DNA of 64,000 nt from contig NZ_JAMKMR010000021.1 of NCBI RefSeq assembly GCF_023634645.1, positions 1 to 64,000 of the forward strand, read 5' to 3'. The position numbers were made by a program, and so were the translations under genes. The notes beneath the pieces were generated by a model that worked only from the letters and a program-made list of their open reading frames with translations, ran no database searches and had not been told where the DNA came from. Below are positions 16,979 through 25,599 of this stretch, one piece after another (within the stretch, counting starts at the first letter, position 1; each line of letters starts with the position of its first letter). This stretch comes from Vibrio sinus. Its GTDB lineage: Bacteria; Pseudomonadota; Gammaproteobacteria; Enterobacterales; Vibrionaceae.

Positions 16979-17646
16979 CAATAGATTGGCTTGGGGCATT
17001 TTTCATAGGCTTTCTAGGTTCAAGTCATTGCATTGGTATGTGCGGTGGTATCGCGTCGTTAATGACCATCAATCATCCTGGTCGAAAAATCGTTATTCCG
17101 ATGTTATATAATGTTGGGCGTTTAACCAGCTATGCTCTGTTTGGTGCCATAGTGGGGGGAACGATCTCTACCTTGGCTTACACTATGTCTGCAAACCACC
17201 CTCTCACTTGGCTACGTCTTGTTGCTGCAATCTTCATGATTTTATTAGCGCTGTACTTAAGTAACTGGTGGAAGGGATTAGTCTTTACAGAAAAGCTAGG
17301 CGGTATACTTTGGCAAGCGTTAACACCTGTTCGTAAACGGGTGATGCCAATCAAATCCCCTATTTACGCGTTACCCTGTGGGATGGTTTGGGGATGGCTT
17401 CCTTGCGGCCTAGTATATTCCGCCCTAACTTGGGCTGCGGTTTCTGGAGGCGCCGTAAATGGGAGCCTACTCATGTTGGCATTTGGCCTTGGTACGTTAC
17501 CTGCGATGTTTTCTATTGGCTATGGGGCGAACTATTTTCAACGCTTAAAGCAGTCAAGGTTGATGCGTCAAACGGGCGCACTATTAATTTTAAGTTACGG
17601 TATATACACGGCTTACTCGGTCTTACTCTCTCTTCACGTACTGTAA
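16975..17646 (+). CDS. TauE/SafE-type membrane protein of the cbb3 cluster
   Basis: The 223-residue protein has about six membrane segments. It opens with WLGAFFIGFLGSSHCIGMCGGIAS, the motif of the TauE/SafE-like proteins found next to ccoS in many gammaproteobacteria; a second PCGMVWGWLPCGLVYS repeat follows. The paired cysteine motifs (HCIGMCGG, LPCGLVY) resemble metal or thiol transport sites, so copper or redox handling for oxidase assembly is plausible but not shown. A GTG start overlaps the ccoS stop by 4 bp, so translation is coupled. Confidence 0.85.
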   Translation: MTIDWLGAFFIGFLGSSHCIGMCGGIASLMTINHPGRKIVIPMLYNVGRLTSYALFGAIVGGTISTLAYTMSANHPLTWLRLVAAIFMILLALYLSNWWKGLVFTEKLGGILWQALTPVRKRVMPIKSPIYALPCGMVWGWLPCGLVYSALTWAAVSGGAVNGSLLMLAFGLGTLPAMFSIGYGANYFQRLKQSRLMRQTGALLILSYGIYTAYSVLLSLHVL

Positions 17647-17691
17647 CCCAAAGAATATCCCTATTCATTCTAAGGAATGGGTGTTAAAATG

Positions 17692-17705
17692 TTGACACGC
17701 CTCAA
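17692..17705. promoter_or_regulatory. Fnr box upstream of fnr
   Basis: TTGACACGCCTCAA matches the Fnr consensus TTGAT-N4-ATCAA at 8 of 10 defined positions, with both TTGA and TCAA half-sites intact. It ends 16 bp before the fnr start codon, where binding would block transcription. This fits negative autoregulation as known in E. coli. Confidence 0.65.
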
Positions 17706-17721
17706 GTCATGAAAGGTTGCT

Positions 17722-18465
17722 ATGAATTCTCAAAAGCCAAATGCTAAACGTGTACAATCGGGTGGGTGCTCTATCCATTGTCAGGACTGCAGCATCAGTC
17801 AGTTATGTATCCCATTTACACTTAATGAAAATGAACTCGATCAACTCGATGAAATCATTGAGCGTAAAAAGCCAATTCAAAAGGGTCAAGAGTTATTCAA
17901 AGCAGGAGATAACTTAAAATCCTTGTACGCCATTCGCTCTGGTACTATCAAAAGTTATACAATCACTGAGCAAGGTGACGAGCAAATTACGGCCTTTCAT
18001 CTAGCGGGTGATCTTGTGGGCTTTGATGCTATTACTGGAGATGTTCACCCAAGCTTTGCGCAAGCACTTGAAACCTCGATGGTATGCGAAATACCTTATG
18101 AGACACTAGATGACTTATCAGGGAAAATGCCTAAATTGCGCCAGCAAATCATGCGTCTGATGAGTGATGAAATCAAAGGCGACCAAGAAATGATCTTGCT
18201 GCTTTCGAAAAAGAACGCTGAAGAAAGATTAGCGGCATTTCTCTACAATCTTTCTTCTCGATTCTCCCAGCGAGGATTTAGTCAAAGAGAGTTTAGACTT
18301 ACGATGACTCGTGGAGATATCGGTAATTACTTAGGGCTCACTGTTGAAACCATCAGCCGCTTACTTGGTCGTTTCCAAAAATCTGAAATTTTGAGCGTTA
18401 AAGGTAAATACATTACGGTGTTAAACCGTGAAGCTTTGCAAGAATTAGCGGGTGTCTCAGAGTAA
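17722..18465 (+). CDS. fnr: Anaerobic regulator Fnr (oxygen-sensing iron-sulfur CRP-family protein)
   Basis: Fnr senses oxygen with a [4Fe-4S] cluster and switches genes between aerobic and anaerobic life. The 247-residue protein has the N-terminal cluster cysteines C20, C23 and C29 in HCQDCSISQLC, and the central cysteine in VCEIPYE. A cyclic-nucleotide-type fold (FKAGDNLKSLYAIRSGTIKS) follows, then a C-terminal helix-turn-helix with the ETISRLLGR recognition helix. It is almost identical in pattern to E. coli Fnr. It sits directly after the cbb3 assembly genes, which are typical targets in the family. A site for its own product lies in its promoter. Confidence 0.97.
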   Translation: MNSQKPNAKRVQSGGCSIHCQDCSISQLCIPFTLNENELDQLDEIIERKKPIQKGQELFKAGDNLKSLYAIRSGTIKSYTITEQGDEQITAFHLAGDLVGFDAITGDVHPSFAQALETSMVCEIPYETLDDLSGKMPKLRQQIMRLMSDEIKGDQEMILLLSKKNAEERLAAFLYNLSSRFSQRGFSQREFRLTMTRGDIGNYLGLTVETISRLLGRFQKSEILSVKGKYITVLNREALQELAGVSE

Positions 18466-18483
18466 ATTACTTCAACCATCCTA

Positions 18484-18513
18484 ATGATGTGGCTCTAAAC
18501 TGAGCTACATCAT
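18484..18513 (+). terminator. Hairpin terminator after fnr
   Basis: ATGATGTGGCTC (18484-18495) and GAGCTACATCAT (18502-18513) form a 12-bp stem with one G-U pair and a 6-nt loop, 19 bp after the fnr stop. The U-tract is poor (ACTTCCT). Confidence 0.6.
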
Positions 18514-18621
18514 ACTTCCTCCAGATAGCCTCTTAAATTCCTAAAATAATCGATTCATCTGCGCTACATTAAACACTGTAATACCCAATCAAACCCTGAT
18601 GTTTGAATCTAAGGAAAGTGT

Positions 18622-19569
18622 ATGAGTATTTACAATAATATCTTAGTGGTTGCAGATATTAATCATGATGAACAACCTGCCTTGGCACGTGCAATGCAGC
18701 TCGCAGCTAAAAGCCAATCTCGAAGCCAGATTACTTTTTTCCTTTCTATTTACGATTTTTCTTATGACATGACGTCAATGCTATCTCTGGAAGAGCGTGA
18801 CGCGATGAGACGAGGAGTGATTCATCAACGCGAGCAGTGGATGAAAAGAATTTCAGAGGAGCATGTCAACGAGTCTGTAGATTTCGACGTGAAAGTGGTG
18901 TGGCATAATCGTCCCTATGAAGCCATTATTGCACAGGTTTTCTCAGGCGGCCATGATATTGTGATTAAGGGTACGAGGAAACACGACGTGCTGGAGTCCG
19001 TCATATTCACACCAACTGACTGGCATCTTTTAAGAAAATGCCCTGCTCCTGTCCTGCTAGTTAAGAGTCAAAATTGGTCTGCGAATTCTAGTATTCTCGC
19101 ATCCGTTCATGTTGCGTCAGAAAGTGAAACACATATTGATCTCAACGACCGTATGGTTGAACTGCTTCAAGACATTTCAAAACGTCTAGACGCGAAACCT
19201 TATCTTGTTAATGCCTACCCTGTTACACCGGCAAACATAACAATTGAGCTTCCTGAGTTTGACCCAACCTCTTACACCGATGCAGTTCGTGCCCACCACC
19301 TTGTTTCAATGAAAGCATTAAGGCAGAAGCATGGAATGGATGAAGAACAAACTTTTGTTGGCCAAGGCTTACCCGAAGACGTTATCCCTGAAGCTGCTCA
19401 AGATCTGAACGCTAGCATGGTTATTCTCGGGACAACTGGGAGAACTGGCTTATCTGCAGTGTTTATAGGAAACACTGCAGAACATGTCATCGATAGGATA
19501 GATTGTGATGTGTTGGCCTTGAAACCACATGGGTTTATCAGCCCGCTGGATCCACAAAATGCGGTGTAG
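18622..19569 (+). CDS. uspE: Universal stress protein E
   Basis: The 315-residue protein is a tandem Usp. The first half opens with YNNILVVADINHDEQPAL and ends with CPAPVLLVKS. The second half ends with an ATP-loop-like segment (VILGTTGRTGLSAVFIGNTA) and DCDVLALKP. UspE-type tandem proteins help stress survival and motility/adhesion control in enterobacteria. Adjacency to fnr is conserved in gammaproteobacteria. A small inverted repeat (TCAAAC at 18589-18594, GTTTGA at 18601-18606) lies just before the AAGGAAAG ribosome site. Confidence 0.94.
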   Translation: MSIYNNILVVADINHDEQPALARAMQLAAKSQSRSQITFFLSIYDFSYDMTSMLSLEERDAMRRGVIHQREQWMKRISEEHVNESVDFDVKVVWHNRPYEAIIAQVFSGGHDIVIKGTRKHDVLESVIFTPTDWHLLRKCPAPVLLVKSQNWSANSSILASVHVASESETHIDLNDRMVELLQDISKRLDAKPYLVNAYPVTPANITIELPEFDPTSYTDAVRAHHLVSMKALRQKHGMDEEQTFVGQGLPEDVIPEAAQDLNASMVILGTTGRTGLSAVFIGNTAEHVIDRIDCDVLALKPHGFISPLDPQNAV

Positions 19570-19908
19570 ACCTAAAACCATTGGAAAAAACGGAAAGCCT
19601 AGGTGTAGGTGCCCGTAATTATACGCAGATTCATGCCCAGTTTATCTGACTCCATGCCACAATAAATGACACTATTATTTATCGTTTTCGTTTATTCAAC
19701 TATGTTTATATTGGTTGGGTGGAATAACACCCATAGGAAATTAATAGTAGATTACCCCGGGCATGCTAAGGGCACTTACTCTTATAACGCTAAAGCGTTA
19801 ACCAAAAAATAAACCGCTTCGCGATTGTAGTTTTGAAACATTCATTCATCCACGGGTAACCCCGTGGTTTTCTTTATCGACAAAATAAACAAAAGGGCTA
19901 GGTATATA
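19570..19908 (+). promoter_or_regulatory. Structured leader with terminator before C58 protease gene
   Basis: No protein gene is seen in these 339 bases. Several hairpins follow in order: GGGTG/CACCC (19717-19721 with 19728-19732), TAACGC/GCGTTA (19785-19790 with 19795-19800) and a strong terminator (19850-19867). The terminator sits about 40 bp before the ATG of the protease gene. This layout fits a small RNA or an attenuated leader. Confidence 0.4.
19850..19875 (+). terminator. Intrinsic terminator upstream of the protease gene
   Basis: CCACGGG (19850-19856) and CCCGTGG (19861-19867) form a 7-bp GC-rich stem with a 4-nt loop, followed by TTTTCTTT. It ends transcription entering from the left, or serves as an attenuator for the gene that starts at 19909. 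Confidence 0.75.
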
Positions 19909-20574
19909 ATGAGTATGAAATTGTATGATGCAAATCAGTATCAACCGGATATTTGCAAATCTTTAACAACCGCATGGCTAGGTCAAATGATGCGGGGGAC
20001 AAATTACGGTGAATTGTGGTGCGCAGCCGCTCACGCAGCGACCGAGAACGATGCATTTTATCAATCTCATTTGCAGCAACAATCACAACTTGAATGTAAG
20101 GAGCAGCTAAAGGCGCATAAAAATATACAAATGGTGTTAACGAAAACTAGTTTTGGGCAAGACCATGCTCAAGAAGCAATGGCATTGGTCATGGCGAGAA
20201 GAGCACCTCTCGATTCGTTAACCTCTCAGAAAACAAAGAAAATCATGTTAATGAGAGTTCGCAATATGAAGGTAGTAAGATCAACTGACAATATTGACTT
20301 GAAAGGCTTGGGCGCTGAGTTTGACAAATTAAGTAGTACAGCACGTTATTATTTGGTGTCAGTGAGAGCGGATAGTGGGTCTCATTCGATTGCTGTTGTA
20401 TCTACAAAAGAGGAGGGTGTGTTTAGCCCTAAGGGGTATTTGTACTATTACGATCCGAACTTAAACAAAGTGGTTCGCTGGAGCAGCCGGGAAGAGATGA
20501 AGGGCTTTTTAGACAAAACCTTGCTTAAAGACTATCGGTCGATAAATGGGATTTGGCAGGTGCAATCAATGTAG
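19909..20574 (+). CDS. YopT-like (peptidase C58) cysteine protease, candidate effector
   Basis: The 221-residue protein carries the three catalytic positions of clan CA family C58. C16 sits in DICKSLTTAWL, comparable with the GxCxxLxxxWL of YopT-type enzymes. H159 sits in SGSHSIAV, and D182 in YYYDPN. YopT cleaves prenylated Rho GTPases in host cells, and related domains occur in plant-pathogen effectors and MARTX toxins. No signal peptide, secretion system or chaperone gene is adjacent, so delivery and target are unknown. The frame is open to a GTG at 19864, inside the terminator, so I chose the ATG at 19909 with an AGGT-type site. The catalytic cysteine lies unusually close to the N-terminus. 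Confidence 0.7.
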   Translation: MSMKLYDANQYQPDICKSLTTAWLGQMMRGTNYGELWCAAAHAATENDAFYQSHLQQQSQLECKEQLKAHKNIQMVLTKTSFGQDHAQEAMALVMARRAPLDSLTSQKTKKIMLMRVRNMKVVRSTDNIDLKGLGAEFDKLSSTARYYLVSVRADSGSHSIAVVSTKEEGVFSPKGYLYYYDPNLNKVVRWSSREEMKGFLDKTLLKDYRSINGIWQVQSM

Positions 20575-20617
20575 GGTACTGTCGCAACGTTTATTTGAGT
20601 AGAAGTTCAGACTTAAT

Positions 20618-20652
20618 CTAACAGTTACCAGTTTTAGGCGGATAACTGTTAG
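20618..20652. repeat. Palindromic dispersed repeat, copy 2
   Basis: CTAACAGTTA (20618-20627) and TAACTGTTAG (20643-20652) are a perfect 10-bp inverted repeat around a 15-nt centre. On the minus strand the element ends in the same 18 bases as the copy at 1-36. It could fold as a hairpin after the protease gene, but the U-tract is missing. Confidence 0.6.
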
Positions 20653-20732
20653 GTTAGTTTGAACTTAACCAATCTTTATTCTATTCCAAGAAATATCAAT
20701 TGCTACGGCATATAGGTTTTCCGTGTTACCGT

Positions 20733-21626
20733 CTAAACGTTAGTTACGTCGATAAATAACGATTCATCGATATTGGTTGAGGACACGGTTGCCTCACTAA
20801 ACTTGTATTCTTCCCTGTCCCCTTGCCTATCGAGAGGCAAGTTGACGAAATCAAAAATGTTTTTATCCGCAAGTTGGCTCGGACTAACGTTTTGTATTGA
20901 TTTAAATATACTTTCCACTCGACCCGGCGATTTTTTGTCCCAGTCAATAAGCATAGCTTTAATCGCTTGGCGCTGTAAATTTTCTTGGGAGCCACATAGG
21001 TTACACGGAATAATCGGAAACTGTTTGTGTTCAGCGTATTTAATTAAATCTTTCTCACGGCAATAAGTGAGTGGCCTAATAACCACATTTCGTCCATCAT
21101 CTGAACGCAATTTAGGCGGCATGGCTTTCATTCGAGATCCATGGAACATGTTCAAGAAAAGCGTTTCAACGATATCATCAAGGTGATGCCCTAGCGCAAT
21201 TTTTGTCGCGCCTATTTTCTCAGCAAAGGAATACAAAGTGCCTCGTCTTAATCGCGAACATAGACCGCACGTTGTTTTACCTTCAGGAATTTTCTCTTTA
21301 ACCACAGAATAGGTATCTTTGTCTACGATGTAGTAAGGAATATCTAGCTTATCGAAATACTCCGGCAAAATATGCTCTGGGAAGCCCGGCTGCTTTTGAT
21401 CCAAGTTAACAGCGACCACCTTAAATGTTATCGGCGCAGCTTTTTGTAAATTAAGCAAGATATCAAGCATTGCAAATGAATCTTTACCACCGCTAATACA
21501 AGCCATCACTACATCACCTTCTTCAATCATGTTGTATTCGGTGATAGCGTTGCCTACATTTCTTCTTAGACGCTTTTGTAGTTTATTAAATTCTAGCGTT
21601 TCTTTTCTTGTGTCTTTCTGATTCAT
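20733..21626 (-). CDS. ttcA: tRNA 2-thiocytidine biosynthesis protein TtcA
   Basis: TtcA is an iron-sulfur, ATP-dependent enzyme that thiolates cytidine 32 in certain tRNAs. The 297-residue protein has the PP-loop SGGKDSFAML and the paired cysteine motifs TTCGLCSRLRRG and PCNLCGSQENLQR that hold the cluster. ALGHHLDDIVETLFLNMF is the usual family motif. I chose the ATG at 21626 (MNQKDTRKETLEFNKLQKR), which matches the family start. The frame extends upstream to 21728, but that part looks non-coding. Its position near uspE and fnr is conserved in Vibrio. Confidence 0.95.
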   Translation of the reverse strand: MNQKDTRKETLEFNKLQKRLRRNVGNAITEYNMIEEGDVVMACISGGKDSFAMLDILLNLQKAAPITFKVVAVNLDQKQPGFPEHILPEYFDKLDIPYYIVDKDTYSVVKEKIPEGKTTCGLCSRLRRGTLYSFAEKIGATKIALGHHLDDIVETLFLNMFHGSRMKAMPPKLRSDDGRNVVIRPLTYCREKDLIKYAEHKQFPIIPCNLCGSQENLQRQAIKAMLIDWDKKSPGRVESIFKSIQNVSPSQLADKNIFDFVNLPLDRQGDREEYKFSEATVSSTNIDESLFIDVTNV

Positions 21627-21758
21627 TCGGGTTCTCGCACGGGTTGGCCTAATTGACCACGCTGGGCTTATACTTGAAAATTCTAGGGCGAGGATTATAC
21701 GTTTTTTTCTTCTAGGATGAAATGCCAACCTACCCTCACTGTGGAAGATAGGCGCACG

Positions 21759-22415
21759 CTATTGACGGGGAATGTACGGTAAGACGCGAAATGTAGCAGT
21801 AGGGATTTCAATACTGCCTTTGTCGCCAAGGTCACTAAGCAATACGTGTGCTTTACCGCTTTCAACTGGGCGTGTTGCCCCATTGGAAAACGTTAGTTTG
21901 GTGACTGAAGGGTCTGAAAATTCTAAAGTGACGCCTTCAATGCTAGGTGTGAACCAGCTTGAAAAAACACCACCAAGCTCATTTAAAACGAGCTGCATTT
22001 GCTCTACTAAGTTTTTTAACTGGCTATAAGAGACATCACCTGATAATGGTTCGCGTGCCATTATCGTCGTCGAGAACGCGCAGTCCTTTCCTTTTGGAGT
22101 GTCTACAAACACTAGCGGGTTTGCCTGCTTTAAATTGGCATCGAAAGGTACAAGAAGCTCTTTTTGATTGCTTACCTTTAACGCTTCATAGTGAGATTGA
22201 TTCTCCATCCACGCTTTTTTAGGAGTACATAGTTGACCGTTTTTTCTGTCAACGAAGAAGAAAGCCACTTTAACGTCATCATGATTGGCTGAATAGTTAG
22301 CCTTAAGCTGAGAATATAGCTTGGAGTAGGTAAACATGTACTCTTGCCCCCAACTGGGAAAGGAGGCAAGAATTGAAAGGAGGGCTAACGATATTAAGGC
22401 TTTGTTTCGACTCAT
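21759..22415 (-). CDS. DUF2987-type exported protein
   Basis: The product has 218 residues with a signal peptide (SRNKALISLALLSILASFPSWG). FTYSKLYSQLKAN and then VKVAFFFVD with LCTPKKAW follow, the pattern I recall for DUF2987 proteins of Vibrio and Shewanella. Three cysteines occur overall. Its function is unknown. The ATG at 22415 overlaps the stop of the bax gene by 4 bp (ATGA), so it is the last gene of a coupled three-gene operon. The frame extends to a TTG at 22424 that I reject as the start. Confidence 0.75.
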   Translation of the reverse strand: MSRNKALISLALLSILASFPSWGQEYMFTYSKLYSQLKANYSANHDDVKVAFFFVDRKNGQLCTPKKAWMENQSHYEALKVSNQKELLVPFDANLKQANPLVFVDTPKGKDCAFSTTIMAREPLSGDVSYSQLKNLVEQMQLVLNELGGVFSSWFTPSIEGVTLEFSDPSVTKLTFSNGATRPVESGKAHVLLSDLGDKGSIEIPTATFRVLPYIPRQ

Positions 22416-23239
22416 TGTGTCCAATATTGTTCATTCCGTTTAATCATTGCTTGTAGATCATCTACGTAAGCTTGGCCACGTTGTGAATATTTGATTAATC
22501 CATTAGTTAACGCGAGTGCAGTTTGATCGCTCAGTAAGTCAGCATGTTTTTGACGCAGATCGAAACGAATATTACGAAGTGCTTCATACGCTTTATTTCT
22601 GTTCACATTCATAAAATAAGCATGAATGGATTGTTGAACAGAATTGTATTTAGCGACCTCATAAGTCGCCCCTGCTGGCCGGCCACGAGGAACAAGGCCG
22701 CATCCTGAAGTGTAACACCACTGGCCGAAGTAATTATTGCCTTCTCTTGCAAAGCGTGATGTTCCCCAAGCTGACTCGTTTGCCGCTTGAATTAGCACTA
22801 GCGCATAAGGAAGCACATCAACACGATGATTCATTTCGTCGAACCATTGGATGTCAACACCTGTCGCTGGTACTGCTACACTATATAGCCGACCTAAACG
22901 AACAGCGTAACTTTGATCCTCAGCAGAAAAGTCTCCTTGCTCGAAATCATTTCTCATTTTTCCAAGACGAGCTCTTTCCTTTAAAATTCGCGAATTTTCA
23001 AGTTCAACGCCCTTTTTTAAGAACTCAAAAAATCGCCTTTTTCTCTCGGCAACATCAGAGATTGCATTAAATTCAGGCGACTGAGAAAGCGTTGTTGGAG
23101 AGTCTGCTATCACAGCACCCAAAGAGTAATCGGCTTTCTCAGCCTCATTTTCGGGCTCATTCATATAACCGTGAGTGAGATAAAGACTAAAACCTGCTAT
23201 AACACCAAAAAACAATATAGAAATTCCTTTGTTATGCAT
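22412..23239 (-). CDS. bax: Bax-like glucosaminidase-family protein
   Basis: The protein (275 residues from the ATG at 23239) has an N-terminal hydrophobic anchor (HNKGISILFFGVIAGFSLYL). Its C-terminal glucosaminidase-type domain contains ALVLIQAANESAWGTSRFA, with the catalytic-type glutamate, then GNNYFGQWCY and a YSQRGQAYVDDLQ tail. These match E. coli Bax, a peptidoglycan-hydrolase-like envelope protein of uncertain function. The ATG at 23239 overlaps the upstream membrane-protein gene by 8 bp (ATGCATAA), so I prefer it over 23278. Confidence 0.88.
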   Translation of the reverse strand: MHNKGISILFFGVIAGFSLYLTHGYMNEPENEAEKADYSLGAVIADSPTTLSQSPEFNAISDVAERKRRFFEFLKKGVELENSRILKERARLGKMRNDFEQGDFSAEDQSYAVRLGRLYSVAVPATGVDIQWFDEMNHRVDVLPYALVLIQAANESAWGTSRFAREGNNYFGQWCYTSGCGLVPRGRPAGATYEVAKYNSVQQSIHAYFMNVNRNKAYEALRNIRFDLRQKHADLLSDQTALALTNGLIKYSQRGQAYVDDLQAMIKRNEQYWTQ

Positions 23240-24047
23240 GAAATACCTGCGATTTATTGCTGTCCTGATCGTCGTCATCTGAACCTGAATCCGACTTGCG
23301 CTCCGTTACAATGCGAAGTTTTATTCCAAACATATTGCGGTAAACAATTCCTTTGACATGGAAGAAAAACGGTAGCACAAATATTAACCCGATCCCATAA
23401 AAGATAGTCGCAACGAAAAACATCACTAGTACCAGTAAATATACCCCTGATAGCGTGAGAAACTTCTTATTCACCGCTCGAAATGAAAGCATTAGAGCTT
23501 GTAACGGCGGTAGATGTTTTTCACAGATAAGCAATGTTGCATTGCTAAAAGCCATCGAAAAATACAACGACACAAACGGAAGAAACAAACCCGCAATGCC
23601 CTGAACCAACTGGCTAATCAAAGTTGCAATTATCAATGGAATGGTAAACTGAAGCCCTTTTCCTATGTGTTTCAGTTTGGTAGACAGGCCAGCGGAATGG
23701 CTCATTGCCATTAAGGATACGCCCGCATAGATAGGAGCGCTAATCACCTCAGAGCTGAAGTTCGCGACCAACATTGCTTGGAATACTTTCTGTGTAAGAT
23801 CACTTGAGTGTTCCAGAGCTTTAAAAATAACAGAAAGGTCACCTAGTTGCAGCTTGAGGGCCAAGTATAAAATCAATAGTTGAACAGCGAGTAAAATTAA
23901 AATTGCTGGTGTAAATGAGAAAAAATTTTTAGTCGTGTTGTTCCATGCTTCTTTTAGAATGCCACTTGCACTAAGTTCATAATCTCCTGAAATCGCCTTT
24001 TCGACTGTCCCACCTAAATTAAAATCTTTTTCGATTTCATCTTTCAT
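23232..24047 (-). CDS. Multi-pass inner-membrane protein (YciC-like)
   Basis: The product has about 271 residues from the ATG at 24047. It has a soluble N-terminus, about six hydrophobic segments (for example FTPAILILLAVQLLILYLAL and TLSGVYLLVLVMFFVATIFY), and an acidic serine-rich tail (SDSGSDDDDQDSNKS). The arrangement resembles the YciC or glycerophosphoryl-diester-phosphodiesterase-type membrane domain family, but the match is loose. It is the first gene of the operon with bax and the DUF2987 protein, and its stop overlaps the bax start. Function unknown. Confidence 0.7.
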   Translation of the reverse strand: MKDEIEKDFNLGGTVEKAISGDYELSASGILKEAWNNTTKNFFSFTPAILILLAVQLLILYLALKLQLGDLSVIFKALEHSSDLTQKVFQAMLVANFSSEVISAPIYAGVSLMAMSHSAGLSTKLKHIGKGLQFTIPLIIATLISQLVQGIAGLFLPFVSLYFSMAFSNATLLICEKHLPPLQALMLSFRAVNKKFLTLSGVYLLVLVMFFVATIFYGIGLIFVLPFFFHVKGIVYRNMFGIKLRIVTERKSDSGSDDDDQDSNKSQVFHA

Positions 24048-24263
24048 TATCGGTTCCGAGGTGGTTGAGCCACCCATTTTGTTTGAGAAATTGGGTCATT
24101 ATACGTCAATGTTATCAATACTAAAATCTTAGTTGCTAGTGGATAATTTTTCTACAGGTGTTTTTTGTAACGTTTTGTGCTTAAAGAACCCATTCACATC
24201 TGGACAAAATGACTATTTGCTGGTGGCATTTCAAACTCAAAAGCACTGAGAGAGTCGAGCAGG

Positions 24264-24983
24264 TTAACTTTGCATCGATAAAATCTCATCGACTAATTTG
24301 ACCACCTCAATACTGGCTTTACCATAACGTTTTTCTTCAAACTCACTCTCTACCGCACTAGGTTCTAAATTAATTTCTATAGTGTGAGCGCCATGCATCT
24401 TTGCATCATGTACAAACCCTGCCGCAGGATATACCACACCAGATGTGCCAATAGAGATAAACAAGTCAGCACTTTCAAGAGCGGCGTATATCTCCCCCAT
24501 TCTTAATGGCATTTCACCAAACCAAACAATATGAGGCCTAAGTTGAACTGGGATTTGGCAGCAGTGACATAAGTCACCAGTCAATATATCGCCCTTGTGT
24601 TCAAGCGTTTGATTGGAATGGGTACAACGGGATTTTAGCAATTCACCATGCATATGGATTATGTTTTTGCTTCCACCACGTTCATGCAGATTGTCTATAT
24701 TTTGTGTTACGACCGTAACATTGCCTTCCAGTTCTTGCTCCAATTTTCCTAAAGCTAAATGGGCAGCATTGGGTGTCACGTTCTCACTCTGTAAGTTTTT
24801 CCTACGCTGGTTGTAGAAAGACTGAACTAAATCTGGATTTCTACGAAACCCTTCAGGTGTCGCTACATCCTCAATCCTATGATCTTCCCAAAGTCCATCT
24901 TGGGCTCTAAATGTCTTGATGCCAGACTCCGCTGAGATGCCAGCACCCGTCAATACTACAATATTCTTATAAGGAAATTTCAT
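24264..24983 (-). CDS. cobB: NAD-dependent protein deacylase (sirtuin) CobB
   Basis: CobB removes acetyl and other acyl groups from lysines using NAD. The 239-residue protein has GAGISAESGIKTFRAQDGLW for NAD binding, TQNIDNLHERGG, the catalytic H112 in HMHGEL, and four zinc cysteines (C120, C139 and the CC pair 141-142, of which one is extra). Y57 and R60 in FYNQR match the YxxR pair linked with desuccinylase activity in this class. It stands alone. Confidence 0.95.
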   Translation of the reverse strand: MKFPYKNIVVLTGAGISAESGIKTFRAQDGLWEDHRIEDVATPEGFRRNPDLVQSFYNQRRKNLQSENVTPNAAHLALGKLEQELEGNVTVVTQNIDNLHERGGSKNIIHMHGELLKSRCTHSNQTLEHKGDILTGDLCHCCQIPVQLRPHIVWFGEMPLRMGEIYAALESADLFISIGTSGVVYPAAGFVHDAKMHGAHTIEINLEPSAVESEFEEKRYGKASIEVVKLVDEILSMQS

Positions 24984-25091
24984 GACTCATCTTTTTGAAG
25001 CGTAAAGCATTAGTGCTAGAGCATTGCATATTTTTGTACGAAACAACAAGCTTGAAGATGCACTTCATTGAAAATTATGGAGTAAAAGTAG

Positions 25092-25124
25092 AAATGACCT
25101 AGCGGCACGGTCGCGAGGTCATTT
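25092..25124 (-). terminator. Hairpin terminator of the toxin-antitoxin operon
   Basis: AAATGACCT (25092-25100) and AGGTCATTT (25116-25124) are perfect 9-bp inverted repeats. On the minus strand the right arm ends TTTCTACTTTTACT. It lies 14 bp past the RES gene. Confidence 0.75.
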
Positions 25125-25137
25125 AAGGTTGATCTGA

Positions 25138-25599
25138 TTAACGAATCATTTTCTGTAGGCGTGGGTCATAATAATAGTCCCGTTTATCGACTATCTTTAT
25201 GCGGCTAAATTCCAAATGCATGGGGTTGATTAGATAGTTAAACTCATCTTGAATAATTGCAGATGGCACTTGCATCAGGAGAGATTCATTAGCCGCTAAC
25301 CATTGTTGACCAATGTCGCGAGCTAAACCAGAGTCTGGCAATGAGTCCCACCCTTCAGGCAAGCCTTTAACCGTAAATCTTGATATTTGAACATCATCGG
25401 GTACCCAAATAGTGAGCATGGCCAATTGAGGCATATCTTCTATAGACTCATGAACGAGGCGCTCGAGAGCAGCTAGGGAACGAGAACTCGCTGTATAAGT
25501 AATGAGTGCCCCTTTTTGATGCCAACGACCAGAGCCATAGAGCCCGCCTTCACCGGATAAACTTGCGTAATTAGCGTGAGAGAGTCGGTATATTTCCAT
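25138..25599 (-). CDS. RES-domain toxin
   Basis: RES toxins (ParT, MbcT type) deplete NAD in the cell or ADP-ribosylate a target. The 153-residue protein shows the family pattern: an early arginine in IYRLSH, GSGRWHQKGALITYTASSRS, ALERLVHES with the key glutamate, and a late serine/asparagine region (NYLINPMHLEFSRIKI). It starts at an ATG that overlaps the antitoxin stop by one base (TAATG), the standard coupled layout for RES/Xre pairs. Confidence 0.9.
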   Translation of the reverse strand: MEIYRLSHANYASLSGEGGLYGSGRWHQKGALITYTASSRSLAALERLVHESIEDMPQLAMLTIWVPDDVQISRFTVKGLPEGWDSLPDSGLARDIGQQWLAANESLLMQVPSAIIQDEFNYLINPMHLEFSRIKIVDKRDYYYDPRLQKMIR

